A stretch of 64,000 nucleotides of DNA from DASQZK01 sp963771005. Lineage in GTDB: Bacteria; Bacteroidota; Bacteroidia; Bacteroidales; GCA-2748055. A program made the position numbers and the translations under genes. The notes beneath the pieces were generated by a model, which ran no database searches, had not been told where the DNA came from, and saw nothing but the letters and a program-made list of their open reading frames with translations. Numbering within the stretch: the first letter of the stretch is position 1; each line of letters opens with the position of its first letter. The stretch spans positions 806,001-870,000 of the forward strand of contig CAVYRO010000002.1 of assembly GCA_963771005.1 (NCBI GenBank), given 5' to 3'. This document shows positions 1 through 8,320 of this stretch, one piece after another.

Positions 1-2
1 CC

Positions 3-767
3 TGCGATATTTCTGCAGATCCCGGAATCCGTATCCGTTCCGTGCAGGGAAAAACGCTCCGCTACACCCTCGATATAAGCCTTAAGGAATTTCGTTGCAG
101 TCTTACATTTACAAGTATCACGGAAGGATGGAAACCCTTGGGAAACTCGGTCTTTCATCAATGGGGAAGAAGGAAGAGCGAATTTGCCTGGACTATTCCG
201 GTGCCGGAGGCCCGGGTGACCGGAGAATTGGAATACAAAAACAGGGTGTTATCATTGTCAGGCGCCACCGGTTATCATGATCATAATTATATAAAGGTAG
301 ACCGCGAACATCCGTTGCATCTTGATAATCTCGTCACGGAATGGATATGGGGGAAATGCTATGCGGGGCGGTTCACCCTGATATTTATGGATACCCGGTT
401 CCGGTCCGGGCGTATAACTTCAGTTATGCTGGCGGAACATCACAGGATCATACACAGTTCGAACAATCTCCTGAATTTACGGGTACACAGCAAAGACTAT
501 GATAGAACGTTGAAGGCCGGTTATCCAAGGAAGTTGATCATGGAACTGAGGGAAAAGGATCTCCGTTTCGACCTGGTTCTCGATGCAGAAACCAAAGCAG
601 ATAAAAGAGATCTTCTTGAGGGTGTAAATCCGTTTATGTCATGGCTGATAAAGACCTTCCTGGCCAGGCCCGTATATTTCAGTCTCATTGCAAAAGCCCG
701 CCTGGGTAAAGATGGTGAAAAGCTCACCGGATCTGGTAATTATGAAGTGATGAGATTCCGGGGCTGA
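3..767 (+). CDS. CrtC/AttH-like lipocalin-fold protein (5' end outside window)
   Basis: The reading frame is open to the left edge of the window, so the true start lies outside; a GTG at 42 is possible but the residues before it also read as coding. The protein carries a tryptophan- and histidine-rich beta-barrel pattern with GYHDHNYI and TEWIWGK, and ends in a GSGNYEVM strand, as in the hydroxyneurosporene synthase-like (CrtC) / AttH lipocalin-like superfamily. Members bind or modify hydrophobic compounds, but this branch has no certain substrate. It is followed after 66 bp by a separate ORF in the same direction. The family call rests on motif resemblance only. Confidence 0.6.
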   Translation, partial: CDISADPGIRIRSVQGKTLRYTLDISLKEFRCSLTFTSITEGWKPLGNSVFHQWGRRKSEFAWTIPVPEARVTGELEYKNRVLSLSGATGYHDHNYIKVDREHPLHLDNLVTEWIWGKCYAGRFTLIFMDTRFRSGRITSVMLAEHHRIIHSSNNLLNLRVHSKDYDRTLKAGYPRKLIMELREKDLRFDLVLDAETKADKRDLLEGVNPFMSWLIKTFLARPVYFSLIAKARLGKDGEKLTGSGNYEVMRFRG

Positions 768-866
768 TCGAAGATGTGAAACTTCATGAAACCATAAACA
801 ATTTTATTCTCTGGTTAGTTTTGAGGATGACAGTTGATATTATTTACAAGAAAATGTAGAATGATT

Positions 867-1319
867 ATGGAAAACGATTATATAGCAAAGGCATCGGTAA
901 CGATCAACAAGACGGGTGAAGATATATGGGAAGCTCTTGTAAATCCGGCCATGATAAGCGAGTATATGTTTGGTACATATGTCACTTCAGACTGGAATGA
1001 AGGGAGTGAGATCAGGTGGAAGGGCGAATGGGAAGGCAAGACCTACGAGGACAAAGGAAAAATCCTTCGGTTAGAACCTGGTAAGGTTCTGAAATACAGC
1101 CACTACAGCCCTCTTTCCGGCCTGCCCGATAAACCCGGTAATTACCATACCGTCACCATTGTTCTTTCGGAGAAACCAACAGGAACTCTTGTGTCACTTG
1201 AACAGGACCACAATACGACAGAGGAGTCGCAGGAACATTCTGAAAAGAACTGGAATATGATGTTAATGAACATGAAAGATTTCCTGGAAAAAAATAATCC
1301 CGGAAAGACGAGTCATTGA
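867..1319 (+). CDS. SRPBCC / AHSA1-like domain protein
   Basis: A protein of about 150 aa with the usual helix-grip order: an N-terminal strand AKASVTINKTGEDIWEALVNP, then WNEGSEIRWKGEWEGK, a central LEPGKVLKYSHYSPLSG and a C-terminal helix NWNMMLMNMKDFLEK. This is the Activator of Hsp90 ATPase homologue 1-like (AHSA1) branch of the START/Bet v1 superfamily; ligands are unknown. I chose ATG 867 because the MENDYIAKA start fits family N-termini; in-frame starts at 834 (TTG) and 861 (ATG) add only a short unrelated extension. The stop codon overlaps the possible TTG start of the next small membrane ORF. Confidence 0.75.
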   Translation: MENDYIAKASVTINKTGEDIWEALVNPAMISEYMFGTYVTSDWNEGSEIRWKGEWEGKTYEDKGKILRLEPGKVLKYSHYSPLSGLPDKPGNYHTVTIVLSEKPTGTLVSLEQDHNTTEESQEHSEKNWNMMLMNMKDFLEKNNPGKTSH

Positions 1320-1553
1320 AGGTATTGATCGGGGGGAATCGGTCTCGGCTGCATCGGTTATGCTATTTACCATCTTCAAATTCTTCCGGCGTGGACCGCC
1401 TGGGTGTGTATGGTTTTTGGCTTTGCAGGCTTCATTACATATCCTCTCGGATTTCCTGTTTTTCAGCCTCCCCTGATGGTCCATTTGCCCCTGATGATTA
1501 TGGCCATAATGGTCCTATTAAAGCTCAGAAACCTGGTTCCTTTTGCGGTCTGA
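1316..1553 (+). pseudogene. small membrane protein split by a frameshift in a G6 run
   Basis: A TTG at 1316 overlaps the stop of the SRPBCC gene and opens a frame MKVLIGG. It then meets a run of six G (1331-1336). If the run were five G, the frame would continue through about 70 strongly hydrophobic residues (GLGCIGYAIYHL, AWVCMVFGFAGFITYPLG, VHLPLMIMAIMVLLKL) to a TGA at 1551-1553. That gives a roughly 78-aa protein with two or three membrane helices. As written, the other frame loses all membrane character. It could be a real decayed gene, a homopolymer consensus error, or a phase-variable tract. No family recognised. Confidence 0.5.
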
Positions 1554-1728
1554 TCTTATCGGGTAGAACTACGGGACGAGTTTACATGGTAGCGATTTGG
1601 CGTTCATCATGAACAGATGAAATCAAAATTAACAAATGCATGTCCTTAAAACCATTTAAGGCAAATATTCCCCAGGACATCCGGAAGTTTTTTGACAATC
1701 TCCCTCTTTAAAACCTCTACCGGTTCGG

Positions 1729-4104
1729 CTATTCATACTTCAGAACGGCAGCCGGGTTTTTCTTTGCAGCCATCCAGATGGTATAGCTGATCGTCAGAAG
1801 GGCGACGATAAAAATGATGGCCGTTCCCAGTAAAAATTCAGCCGTGCCAAGGCCGTACTTATCGAATCCCGGTAACTTCTGGTAAACATACCAGGCTCCC
1901 ACCCATGAAAACAGCATACCCCATAAAATGAGACGCATAAATTCCCAGGTGAATCCCGTATAAAGACGTAAGACTGAAAATCCCAAAACTTTGCGGATCC
2001 CGATCTCCTTCATTTTGCGCCTGGAATAGAAAATGACCAGCCCGAACAACCCAATGGAGGAAATAAACACAGAGATGACGGCGAAGAAAAAGCAGATATT
2101 ACGGAACATTTTCCAGGCCTGATTGGCGTTTTCGCTTACGATCAGATTGTCAAACGGGTCAAAATCAAAAGGATCATCGGGATAATTTGAATCGAAAACT
2201 TCCTGCACCGCCTTCCTTGCAGCCTTTAGTCTGCCGGGTTGGTACCTTACCGTATACATCCCGGTCAGGGATACCGAATCGGAAAGCAATCTGAAAGTAT
2301 GTGGCTCGGTCGGGTTCTGCACTGACTGTGCCACGTAATCTCCCACTACCCCGATCACTTCCCAGTCTTTATCCCACGATTTCAATTTCATGCCGATGGG
2401 ATTTTCCCATCCAAAAACCTTTACCGCATACTCATTGACGAGACATTTACCGTAATCTGAGGGATAATCCCTGGAAAATTCCCTTCCTTCTGCGATCTTC
2501 ATTTTATATGTATCGAAAAAATCCCACGTGATATAGGAAATCCTGACGAATACCTTATCATCCGGTAATCCGCCTTCCCAGTTCATCTCATCACCGCCCG
2601 GCAGGATAAAAGGAATGTAGTCTGAAAAACAAGCGTCAGTAATAGCCGGGTGGCTCAGTAATTGTTGTCGTACCGGCTCAAACGAACCCTGTTTGTACGT
2701 TTTTATATTTGCCACAAGAAGATTATCACGGTCAAATCCCATATTTTTTGAAATCATATAATTGGCCTGCCGGAATACGATAAAGCTGACGATGACAAGA
2801 AAGATCGAAATGCTGAATTGAAGCATGACAAGTCCTTTTCTTAGGCTGAGGCCCCTGTTTTCCACCTGAATGAATCGTTGTTTCAGAGCCCTTACCGGAT
2901 TAAAACGGGAAACGATAAAGGCCGGATACAAGGCCGACAGGAAGCCGGTCAATAGTGCAACTGCCAGTACCAGGCAGATCACAGGTATATTCGAAAAAAT
3001 TTTCAGATCCAGGTCCTTTCCAAGGATTCTGTCGAAAAGCGGAAGAGAGTACCAGGCTAAGGCAAGTCCCAAAATGGCGGCGAATAAGGCAATAACCACT
3101 GATTCCCCAACATATTGGGACCAGAGTTCCCTGACAGTATATCCAATGGTCTTTTTAATGCCTATCTCGCGTGCCCTTGTCGTGGCATCGGCCGTTTGCA
3201 TATTAATGAAATTAACAGAGGAAAGAACCAGAATCAGAATGGCGATGAAGGAAAATAGAGACATTGCGATCAGAGTTCCCGGTTCAAAGAACGGGTTGAT
3301 ATGAAGCCTGGAAAGAGGCCTGAGATAGGGATGATGTTGTTTACGGTAGTTTTTCAGGGCATCGAAGATCTTTGTATTGACCTCTGTATAGCTGGTATTG
3401 GGTCTTAGGAGAACATAGGTTTGGAAGGAATACATCCAGTAATTATCTTCAAAATCCTGCCACCCCGTTATGAACGAGTAACTTTCCATAGGGAGAAGAT
3501 ATCCGGGTCTCCAGTCACAGTTCACCGGCAGGTCCTCGTAAACACCCACAACTTTAACAGGAATCTTATTTTCGAGAAATAATGTTCTGCCCAGTGAAGA
3601 ATCACGGGGAAAAAATTTCCGGGCATTCGTTTCCGAAAGAACGATGGTATTAGGTTCGCATAACGCCGATGAGGGCAATCCTTCAATAAACTGAAAGCTG
3701 AAGATCCGGAAAATGGACGGATCACTAAAATAACCCATTTTCAGCATGACCTCATTCTTTTTGTCAGTTGAAAAATAATAACCGTCGACGTTATCATCCC
3801 CGGCATTATGGACAACCGCCGTGCACTCTATCTCCGGCATTGATTGCAGTTCATGCCTTGCCAGAGCTGCAGTTACACTGCTCGTATGTTTAATATTGTT
3901 CTGAGGAACATCCATGAAGAGTTGAAGGCGGTAAATCCTGTCATAATTTTCATTTTGCCTGTCATACGTGAAATTGTGCTGAATAAAAAGGCTCAGGAGG
4001 ATAAAGGCGGCAAAGCCGACAATTAAATTCAACATATTCACTGCCGAAAACAATTTATCATTGAGCTGGCGCCTGATCAGTAAGGTAAAAAAATGTGCTT
4101 TCAT
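1729..4104 (-). CDS. FtsX/MacB-like ABC transporter permease
   Basis: About 791 aa with the duplicated layout of Bacteroidota MacB/FtsX permeases: an N-terminal helix (LNLIVGFAAFILLSLFI), a large periplasmic MacB_PCD domain, a three-helix FtsX block (around ARAREIGIKKTIGYT), a second helix plus periplasmic domain, and a C-terminal FtsX block with the RRKMKEIGIRKVLGFSV coupling motif. I start at ATG 4104 (MKAHFFTLL), which leaves a 10-bp gap from the ATPase stop; an upstream in-frame start at 4200 would overlap the ATPase gene. It forms a transporter with the adjacent ATPase, likely for export or lipoprotein/peptide extraction, substrate unknown. Confidence 0.85.
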   Translation of the reverse strand: MKAHFFTLLIRRQLNDKLFSAVNMLNLIVGFAAFILLSLFIQHNFTYDRQNENYDRIYRLQLFMDVPQNNIKHTSSVTAALARHELQSMPEIECTAVVHNAGDDNVDGYYFSTDKKNEVMLKMGYFSDPSIFRIFSFQFIEGLPSSALCEPNTIVLSETNARKFFPRDSSLGRTLFLENKIPVKVVGVYEDLPVNCDWRPGYLLPMESYSFITGWQDFEDNYWMYSFQTYVLLRPNTSYTEVNTKIFDALKNYRKQHHPYLRPLSRLHINPFFEPGTLIAMSLFSFIAILILVLSSVNFINMQTADATTRAREIGIKKTIGYTVRELWSQYVGESVVIALFAAILGLALAWYSLPLFDRILGKDLDLKIFSNIPVICLVLAVALLTGFLSALYPAFIVSRFNPVRALKQRFIQVENRGLSLRKGLVMLQFSISIFLVIVSFIVFRQANYMISKNMGFDRDNLLVANIKTYKQGSFEPVRQQLLSHPAITDACFSDYIPFILPGGDEMNWEGGLPDDKVFVRISYITWDFFDTYKMKIAEGREFSRDYPSDYGKCLVNEYAVKVFGWENPIGMKLKSWDKDWEVIGVVGDYVAQSVQNPTEPHTFRLLSDSVSLTGMYTVRYQPGRLKAARKAVQEVFDSNYPDDPFDFDPFDNLIVSENANQAWKMFRNICFFFAVISVFISSIGLFGLVIFYSRRKMKEIGIRKVLGFSVLRLYTGFTWEFMRLILWGMLFSWVGAWYVYQKLPGFDKYGLGTAEFLLGTAIIFIVALLTISYTIWMAAKKNPAAVLKYE

Positions 4105-4114
4105 GGCCGTCGAA

Positions 4115-4807
4115 TTAAGCGATGGAAAATTGATGATCTTTTCTCTCTGCAACAAGCTGTCCATCAAAGAGGTGAATGATCCTGTGGGCACGATCGGCAT
4201 GCAGTTCGGAATGGGTGACCATCAGGATAGTGGTTCCGCCCGTATTAAGCTTCTCGAGCAACTGCAATACCTGCTCTCCATTGGCGGAGTCGAGATTCCC
4301 CGTTGGTTCGTCTGCAAGGATGAGCCGAGGCCTGGAAATAACCGCCCTGGCAATGGCAACTCTCTGTTGCTGGCCACCCGAAAGCTGCTGGGGAAAATGA
4401 TCTCCCCGGTGAAGGATCTGCATATCCTGCAGGGCCTGTTTAACCCTCTCCTTTCTCTCCCGGCCCCTGACACGGAGTGCGAGAAGCGGAAGTTCCACAT
4501 TTTCAAATACAGTCAGTTCATCAATAAGGTTAAAACTCTGGAATACAAAACCAATAGTTCCCTTCCGCAATCTTGTGCGCCCAGCTTCCCGAAGATTTGC
4601 CGCCGGCATGCCTTCGAAGAAATATTCCCCTGCGTCCGGTGTATCGAGCAAACCGAGGATATTAAGAAGGGTCGATTTGCCGCAACCCGAAGGACCCATT
4701 ATAGCTACAAATTCACCGGGCTTCACGGAGATATTTATATCCTTAAGGGCTGTGGTTTCTACAATGTCTGTCCTGAAGATCTTAGAAAGTCCGCATGTCT
4801 GTATCAT
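4115..4807 (-). CDS. ABC transporter ATP-binding protein (MacB/LolD type)
   Basis: A 230-aa ATPase with Walker A GPSGCGKST (residues 38-46), Q-loop FVFQSFNLI, signature LSGGQQQR (141-148), Walker B LILADEP (161-167) and an H-loop MVTHS. Length and motif spelling match the MacB/LolD/FtsE-like cluster. It is the first gene of a two-gene operon with the permease. Its 5' region faces an NtrC-type two-component pair and contains a sigma-54-like promoter and paired palindromes (separate entries), so control by that pair is the simplest reading. Confidence 0.9.
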   Translation of the reverse strand: MIQTCGLSKIFRTDIVETTALKDINISVKPGEFVAIMGPSGCGKSTLLNILGLLDTPDAGEYFFEGMPAANLREAGRTRLRKGTIGFVFQSFNLIDELTVFENVELPLLALRVRGRERKERVKQALQDMQILHRGDHFPQQLSGGQQQRVAIARAVISRPRLILADEPTGNLDSANGEQVLQLLEKLNTGGTTILMVTHSELHADRAHRIIHLFDGQLVAERKDHQFSIA

Positions 4808-4830
4808 GGTCGATATTTTTTACTCTCCTA

Positions 4831-4846
4831 AGCCAAAAATATACCG
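4831..4846 (-). promoter_or_regulatory. candidate sigma-54 (-24/-12) promoter of the ABC operon
   Basis: On the minus strand, GG at 4845-4844 is followed by exactly ten bases and then GC at 4833-4832, the invariant GG-N10-GC spacing of RpoN promoters. Agreement at the flanking positions is only partial. A transcript would start near 4820, about 13 nt before the ATPase ATG at 4807. Support comes mainly from the spacing and from the NtrC-family regulator gene divergent to it. Confidence 0.4.
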
Positions 4847-4899
4847 GTATTTGTAAAGTCCTGTTTTTCTTTATATTAAAGGAATGCCGGCAAAAAGAA

Positions 4900-4943
4900 A
4901 TTGTAAAGAATCCTTACAATCCAATGTAAATAATTCTTACATT
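4900..4943. promoter_or_regulatory. tandem 21-bp palindromes, candidate enhancer (UAS) for the NtrC-type regulator
   Basis: Two inverted repeats with the same architecture lie side by side: ATTGTAA-N7-TTACAAT at 4900-4920 and AATGTAA-N7-TTACATT at 4923-4943. Their centres are 23 bp apart, about two helical turns. They sit roughly 90 and 113 bp upstream of the start predicted from the sigma-54-like promoter, the usual range for NtrC-family upstream activating sites. The palindromes are directly visible; the regulator assignment is inference. Confidence 0.55.
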
Positions 4944-4971
4944 TGATCTGGATCTTTACGAGACGGTGCGA

Positions 4972-5136
4972 GTCAATTCGATGAACAAAGAACTTTTCGG
5001 ATGGTGGTAAGTCAGGCAAAAGGCCCTTCATAAGAAAACCACGAATTTTAGATTTATACATAAGGGCCTTTTGTCTGACTTACCACCATCCGAAAAGTTC
5101 ACCCTCTTGAATGAAGTCGCCGGTCCCTGAGCGAAG
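4972..5136 (+). repeat. 165-bp hairpin element, copy A (39-bp inverted arms)
   Basis: Arms at 4990-5028 and 5062-5100 are reverse complements with about one mismatch (both begin GAACTTTTCGGATGGTGGT from the outside) around a 33-nt loop. Outside the arms, the flanks (from GTCAATTCGATGAAC on the left to GGTCCCTGAGCGAAG on the right) are also shared with copy B at 42972-43137, which is inverted. The element therefore spans about 165 bp with an estimated 85-90% identity by eye. It holds no plausible protein. It lies between the candidate enhancer and the response-regulator gene. Confidence 0.85.
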
Positions 5137-5182
5137 TCGAAGGGTTGTCCAGTTTTTTTGCAAAAATTAATTATCATTCAAT

Positions 5183-6541
5183 ATGAAAACGGGAAATATC
5201 CTGATCGCCGACGATAACCGAAATGTCCTTAATGCACTGACGCTCTTCCTTCCAGCTGAATTCAGCCATGTCAGGACCATACAGCATCCCAACCGTCTGA
5301 CCTCTGAGCTGACCTCTCACCCGTACGATGTGGTCCTGCTGGACATGAATTTTACCGCTACACATCATAACGGGAACGAAGGGATTCATTGGCTCCGGGA
5401 GATCAGAACCCACTTTCCGGATGTGGAAGTGGTCATGTTCACTGCCTATGGTGATGTAGAACTGGCCGTGAAAGCCCTGAAGGAAGGGGCTGTCGATTTC
5501 GTGCTGAAGCCCTGGGACAATGAAAAACTTGTGGCTACCCTTCGCTCGGCATGCCGGTTAAGTGAATCATCGCGCCAGGTTAACAGGCTGAAGAATAAGG
5601 AGAAACAAATGCTCCATGAGATGAACCCGGAGGTTGAGGTCATTTTTCAGTCGGAGGCAATGCAGCAGGTGCTAAAACTTGTAAAAAAGGTTGCTCCAAC
5701 CGATGCCAATATACTCATAACCGGAGAGAACGGCACGGGAAAAGAAGTGATCGCCAGGGAGATACACCGCTTTTCAAACCGGAAGCGGGAAATCTTCATA
5801 CTTACAGATCTTTCGGCTGTTTCCGGCACACTCTTCGAATCGGAACTTTTCGGACATGTCAAAGGAGCTTTCACTGATGCACGCGACGACCGTGTTGGTA
5901 AATTTACCCTCGCCAACGGAGGGACCCTCTTTCTTGATGAGATCGGGAACATTCCGTTAAACCTGCAATCCAAGCTTCTTACCGTACTGCAGACCCGAAC
6001 CCTGACCCCTGTGGGATCGAACGTACCTGAACCTCTCGATATCCGCCTGATATCTGCCACAAATAAATCTCCCGAAGATATGGTTAAAGACGGTTCCTTC
6101 AGGGAAGACCTTCTATACCGCATCAATACCATCTGTATTCATATTCCCCCGTTACGTGAGCGAAGGGAGGACATACCGATCCTCGTGCAGCATTTTTTGG
6201 AGCTCTACTCCAGAAAATATGATAAACCCCTGTTGATACCCGGTGATCCCCTGATGAAAAGGATGGTACAATCCGGCTGGCCGGGAAATGTCCGTGAGTT
6301 GCAGCACGCCATGGAAAAAATGGTCATACTCTCGGAGGATGGCCAGCCTGATCCCGGGGCATTCCCTTCCTTCACCGGTTCTGTAACGGATGGTTCCGAA
6401 CCGGAAACCATTGAAGAAATGGAAAAACGGATGATCCTCAAGACACTTGCAAAGTGCGGTAACAATTTGAGTGCCGCAGCTTCCCGGTTGGGGATCAGCC
6501 GCCCGACACTTTACAGTAAGATAAGCAAATATGGCATCTGA
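5183..6541 (+). CDS. NtrC-family sigma-54-dependent response regulator
   Basis: A 452-aa protein in three domains. Residues 1-120 are a receiver with acidic pair D10/D11, phospho-acceptor D54 (VVLLDMNF) and conserved lysine in VLKPW. Residues 155-390 are an AAA+ sigma-54 activator with Walker A GENGTGKE (181-188), the sigma-54 contact loop spelled GAFTDA (228-233) rather than GAFTGA, and Walker B GGTLFLDEIG (246-255). The C-terminus is a Fis-type helix-turn-helix (NLSAAASRLGISRPTLYSKI). It would activate RpoN promoters when phosphorylated by the overlapping kinase gene, and the ABC operon is the obvious candidate target. Confidence 0.93.
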   Translation: MKTGNILIADDNRNVLNALTLFLPAEFSHVRTIQHPNRLTSELTSHPYDVVLLDMNFTATHHNGNEGIHWLREIRTHFPDVEVVMFTAYGDVELAVKALKEGAVDFVLKPWDNEKLVATLRSACRLSESSRQVNRLKNKEKQMLHEMNPEVEVIFQSEAMQQVLKLVKKVAPTDANILITGENGTGKEVIAREIHRFSNRKREIFILTDLSAVSGTLFESELFGHVKGAFTDARDDRVGKFTLANGGTLFLDEIGNIPLNLQSKLLTVLQTRTLTPVGSNVPEPLDIRLISATNKSPEDMVKDGSFREDLLYRINTICIHIPPLRERREDIPILVQHFLELYSRKYDKPLLIPGDPLMKRMVQSGWPGNVRELQHAMEKMVILSEDGQPDPGAFPSFTGSVTDGSEPETIEEMEKRMILKTLAKCGNNLSAAASRLGISRPTLYSKISKYGI

Positions 6542-7880
6542 AAGACCATCATGGAGAAGATTGCTGCTGTTTGGCGGAACGATGATAACCGCTATACTGA
6601 CCGGATTCCTTGCCGGTGGCAGGCACCCTGATTATGTTTTATTTCCGGCTCTGTTAATGGTGATCTTCAGCATCTGGCTTTTCCAGAATATGCGCCGTGC
6701 AGAGAGGGATATCAACTACTTTTTTGATGCCGTGGAAAGTAATGATTCTTCATTTGTTTTTCCGGATAATGGTTTAAGTTCTTCTACAGAAAGGATTCAC
6801 CGGCACCTCAACCGGATCAACCAAACACTTCAGAACTTAAAAATCAATGCGGAGATCAGGGAGCATTACTACCGGGCTGTCATCCGCCAGTCAACTACGG
6901 GACTGGTGGTTATTTCCCCGGGTGGAGAAATCGAAATGATCAATGAGGCTGCGGCAATTTTCGCCGGCATCTCCCCGGCTTCCACCGATACCCGCCTGCT
7001 CAGCATACGAAATCCTCTATTTTATGAGATGCTCTGCCGTATCAGTCCCGGGGAAAACAGCACACTGCAATCCCCCTCTCCCCTGTCCGAAACTCTGCTT
7101 TTAAGAGCCCGTACAATTAAGGCAGGTGAACGGGATCTGAAACTCATTTCACTTGAGAATATCCGGCGGGAACTGGATGAGAAGGAACTGGAATCCTACC
7201 AGAATCTTATCCGGATCCTCACGCACGAGATCATGAATTCGGTGGCGCCACTGACATCCGTGTCTCGTACTCTCCGGAAGATGTTCACGCCTGATGGTCA
7301 GTCCGTAAGTCCATCCGCCATAAACGGTGAACTCATTGAAGCAACTGTCAGAGGACTCTCCACCATAGATGAACAGGGAAAAGGACTGCTGAATTTTGTA
7401 AATAACTATCGTAGACTTATCCGGCTTCCGAGGCCGCAGATAAAGCCTTTCGATGCCCGTGAATGGGCAGGACAGGTAAATATTCTGGTATCCGGACAGT
7501 TGGCGGAAGAAGCTATCTCGTTCGGCATCAATATTGAGAAAGACGTTACCACGCTCCCGGGAGATAAAAACCTGTTGAACCAGGTCATCCTGAACCTTGT
7601 TAACAATGCCGTGGAGGCACTGAGGGAGAAGTCAGACGATCGCCGTATCCGGATCAGCATCCACCAGCGTCCTTTGAAAAGTGCACTTGTCACCGTTGCC
7701 AACAATGGTCCCCAAATTCCACAGGAAAACCTGGAAAAAATATTTATTCCTTTTTTTACCACAAAACAAGAGGGATCCGGAATCGGCCTCGCCCTTTCCC
7801 GCCAGATCCTGCATATGCATAAGGGTATGCTCTCGGTGACCAGCAGCGCAGAGGAGACAGTTTTCAGGATGGAATTTTAA
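6531..7880 (+). CDS. sensor histidine kinase (NtrY-like)
   Basis: The start overlaps the response-regulator stop by 11 bp, implying translational coupling. The 449-aa product has two N-terminal membrane helices (about residues 11-29 and 35-51), a PAS-like segment (about 112-210), a HisKA-type H-box ILTHEIMNSVAP with H232, an N-box NLVNNAVEAL, and GSGIGLALSRQI in the C-terminal HATPase domain. There is essentially no periplasmic domain, so it probably senses a membrane or cytoplasmic cue. Cognate partner of the upstream NtrC-type regulator. Confidence 0.92.
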   Translation: MASERPSWRRLLLFGGTMITAILTGFLAGGRHPDYVLFPALLMVIFSIWLFQNMRRAERDINYFFDAVESNDSSFVFPDNGLSSSTERIHRHLNRINQTLQNLKINAEIREHYYRAVIRQSTTGLVVISPGGEIEMINEAAAIFAGISPASTDTRLLSIRNPLFYEMLCRISPGENSTLQSPSPLSETLLLRARTIKAGERDLKLISLENIRRELDEKELESYQNLIRILTHEIMNSVAPLTSVSRTLRKMFTPDGQSVSPSAINGELIEATVRGLSTIDEQGKGLLNFVNNYRRLIRLPRPQIKPFDAREWAGQVNILVSGQLAEEAISFGINIEKDVTTLPGDKNLLNQVILNLVNNAVEALREKSDDRRIRISIHQRPLKSALVTVANNGPQIPQENLEKIFIPFFTTKQEGSGIGLALSRQILHMHKGMLSVTSSAEETVFRMEF

Positions 7881-7988
7881 GAAAAAAGGAAAAATTATTC
7901 ATTTCTAATGCTTTTTTAATGTAAAATATACGAGACTCAGTGTTTCTTTTGAAAAAAAGCATCGGAAATCTAAAATCTATAGGGAGAT

Positions 7989-8156
7989 ATGATAGCAAAA
8001 ACACCACAACCCCCATACTACGCCGTGATCTTTTCATCCATCCGCACGGAAGGAGATAACGGGTATTCTGTAATATCCGACAGGATGGACGAGCTCGCCA
8101 GGCACCAACCGGGTTACCAAGGAGAAAGGCGAAAGGCGAAAGGCGAAAGGGGATGA
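7989..8156 (+). pseudogene. antibiotic biosynthesis monooxygenase (ABM) family gene, truncated by a heptamer repeat
   Basis: ATG 7989 opens MIAKTPQPPYYAVIFSSIRT and continues to LARHQPGY, a close match to the first 40-odd residues of small ABM/heme-degrading-monooxygenase-like proteins of about 100 aa. Right after HQPGY the sequence passes into GAAAGGC heptamers and reaches TGA at 8154-8156. The second half of the domain is not visible downstream. The gene looks cut by repeat invasion or by a deletion repaired with repeat sequence. The remaining product would lack half of the ferredoxin-like fold. Confidence 0.65.
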
Positions 8157-8193
8157 GGGAAAGGCGAAAGGCGAAAGGCGAAAGGCGAAAGGG
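8123..8193 (+). repeat. GAAAGGC heptamer tandem repeat
   Basis: About nine near-perfect copies of GAAAGGC with one internal interruption (GGGGATGAGG). The same heptamer (GAAAGGY) is a constituent of the 42-bp array at 30503-31430. Here it replaces the 3' part of the ABM-family gene. From the array to the next gene at 8321 I see no coding sequence, only a GAAGG/CCTTC mini-hairpin near 8275-8300. Confidence 0.8.
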
Positions 8194-8320
8194 AGGAAGA
8201 CCGTAAAAATCTATGGAAGGAAAGTCATCACCGAACTAAATTCTCCCCAGTAAGTTATTCCATATTGAAAAATGAAGGTGTGAATCGAAGCCTTCAATTC
8301 TTTATATTAAAACTGATGAT

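Noticed and set aside
4061..4831. 256-codon plus-strand frame
   Set aside because: Antisense to the ABC ATPase, whose motifs and operon context are unequivocal.
4990..5100. insertion sequence or simple terminator
   Set aside because: 39-bp arms are too long for a terminator and there is no transposase; treated as a repeat element.
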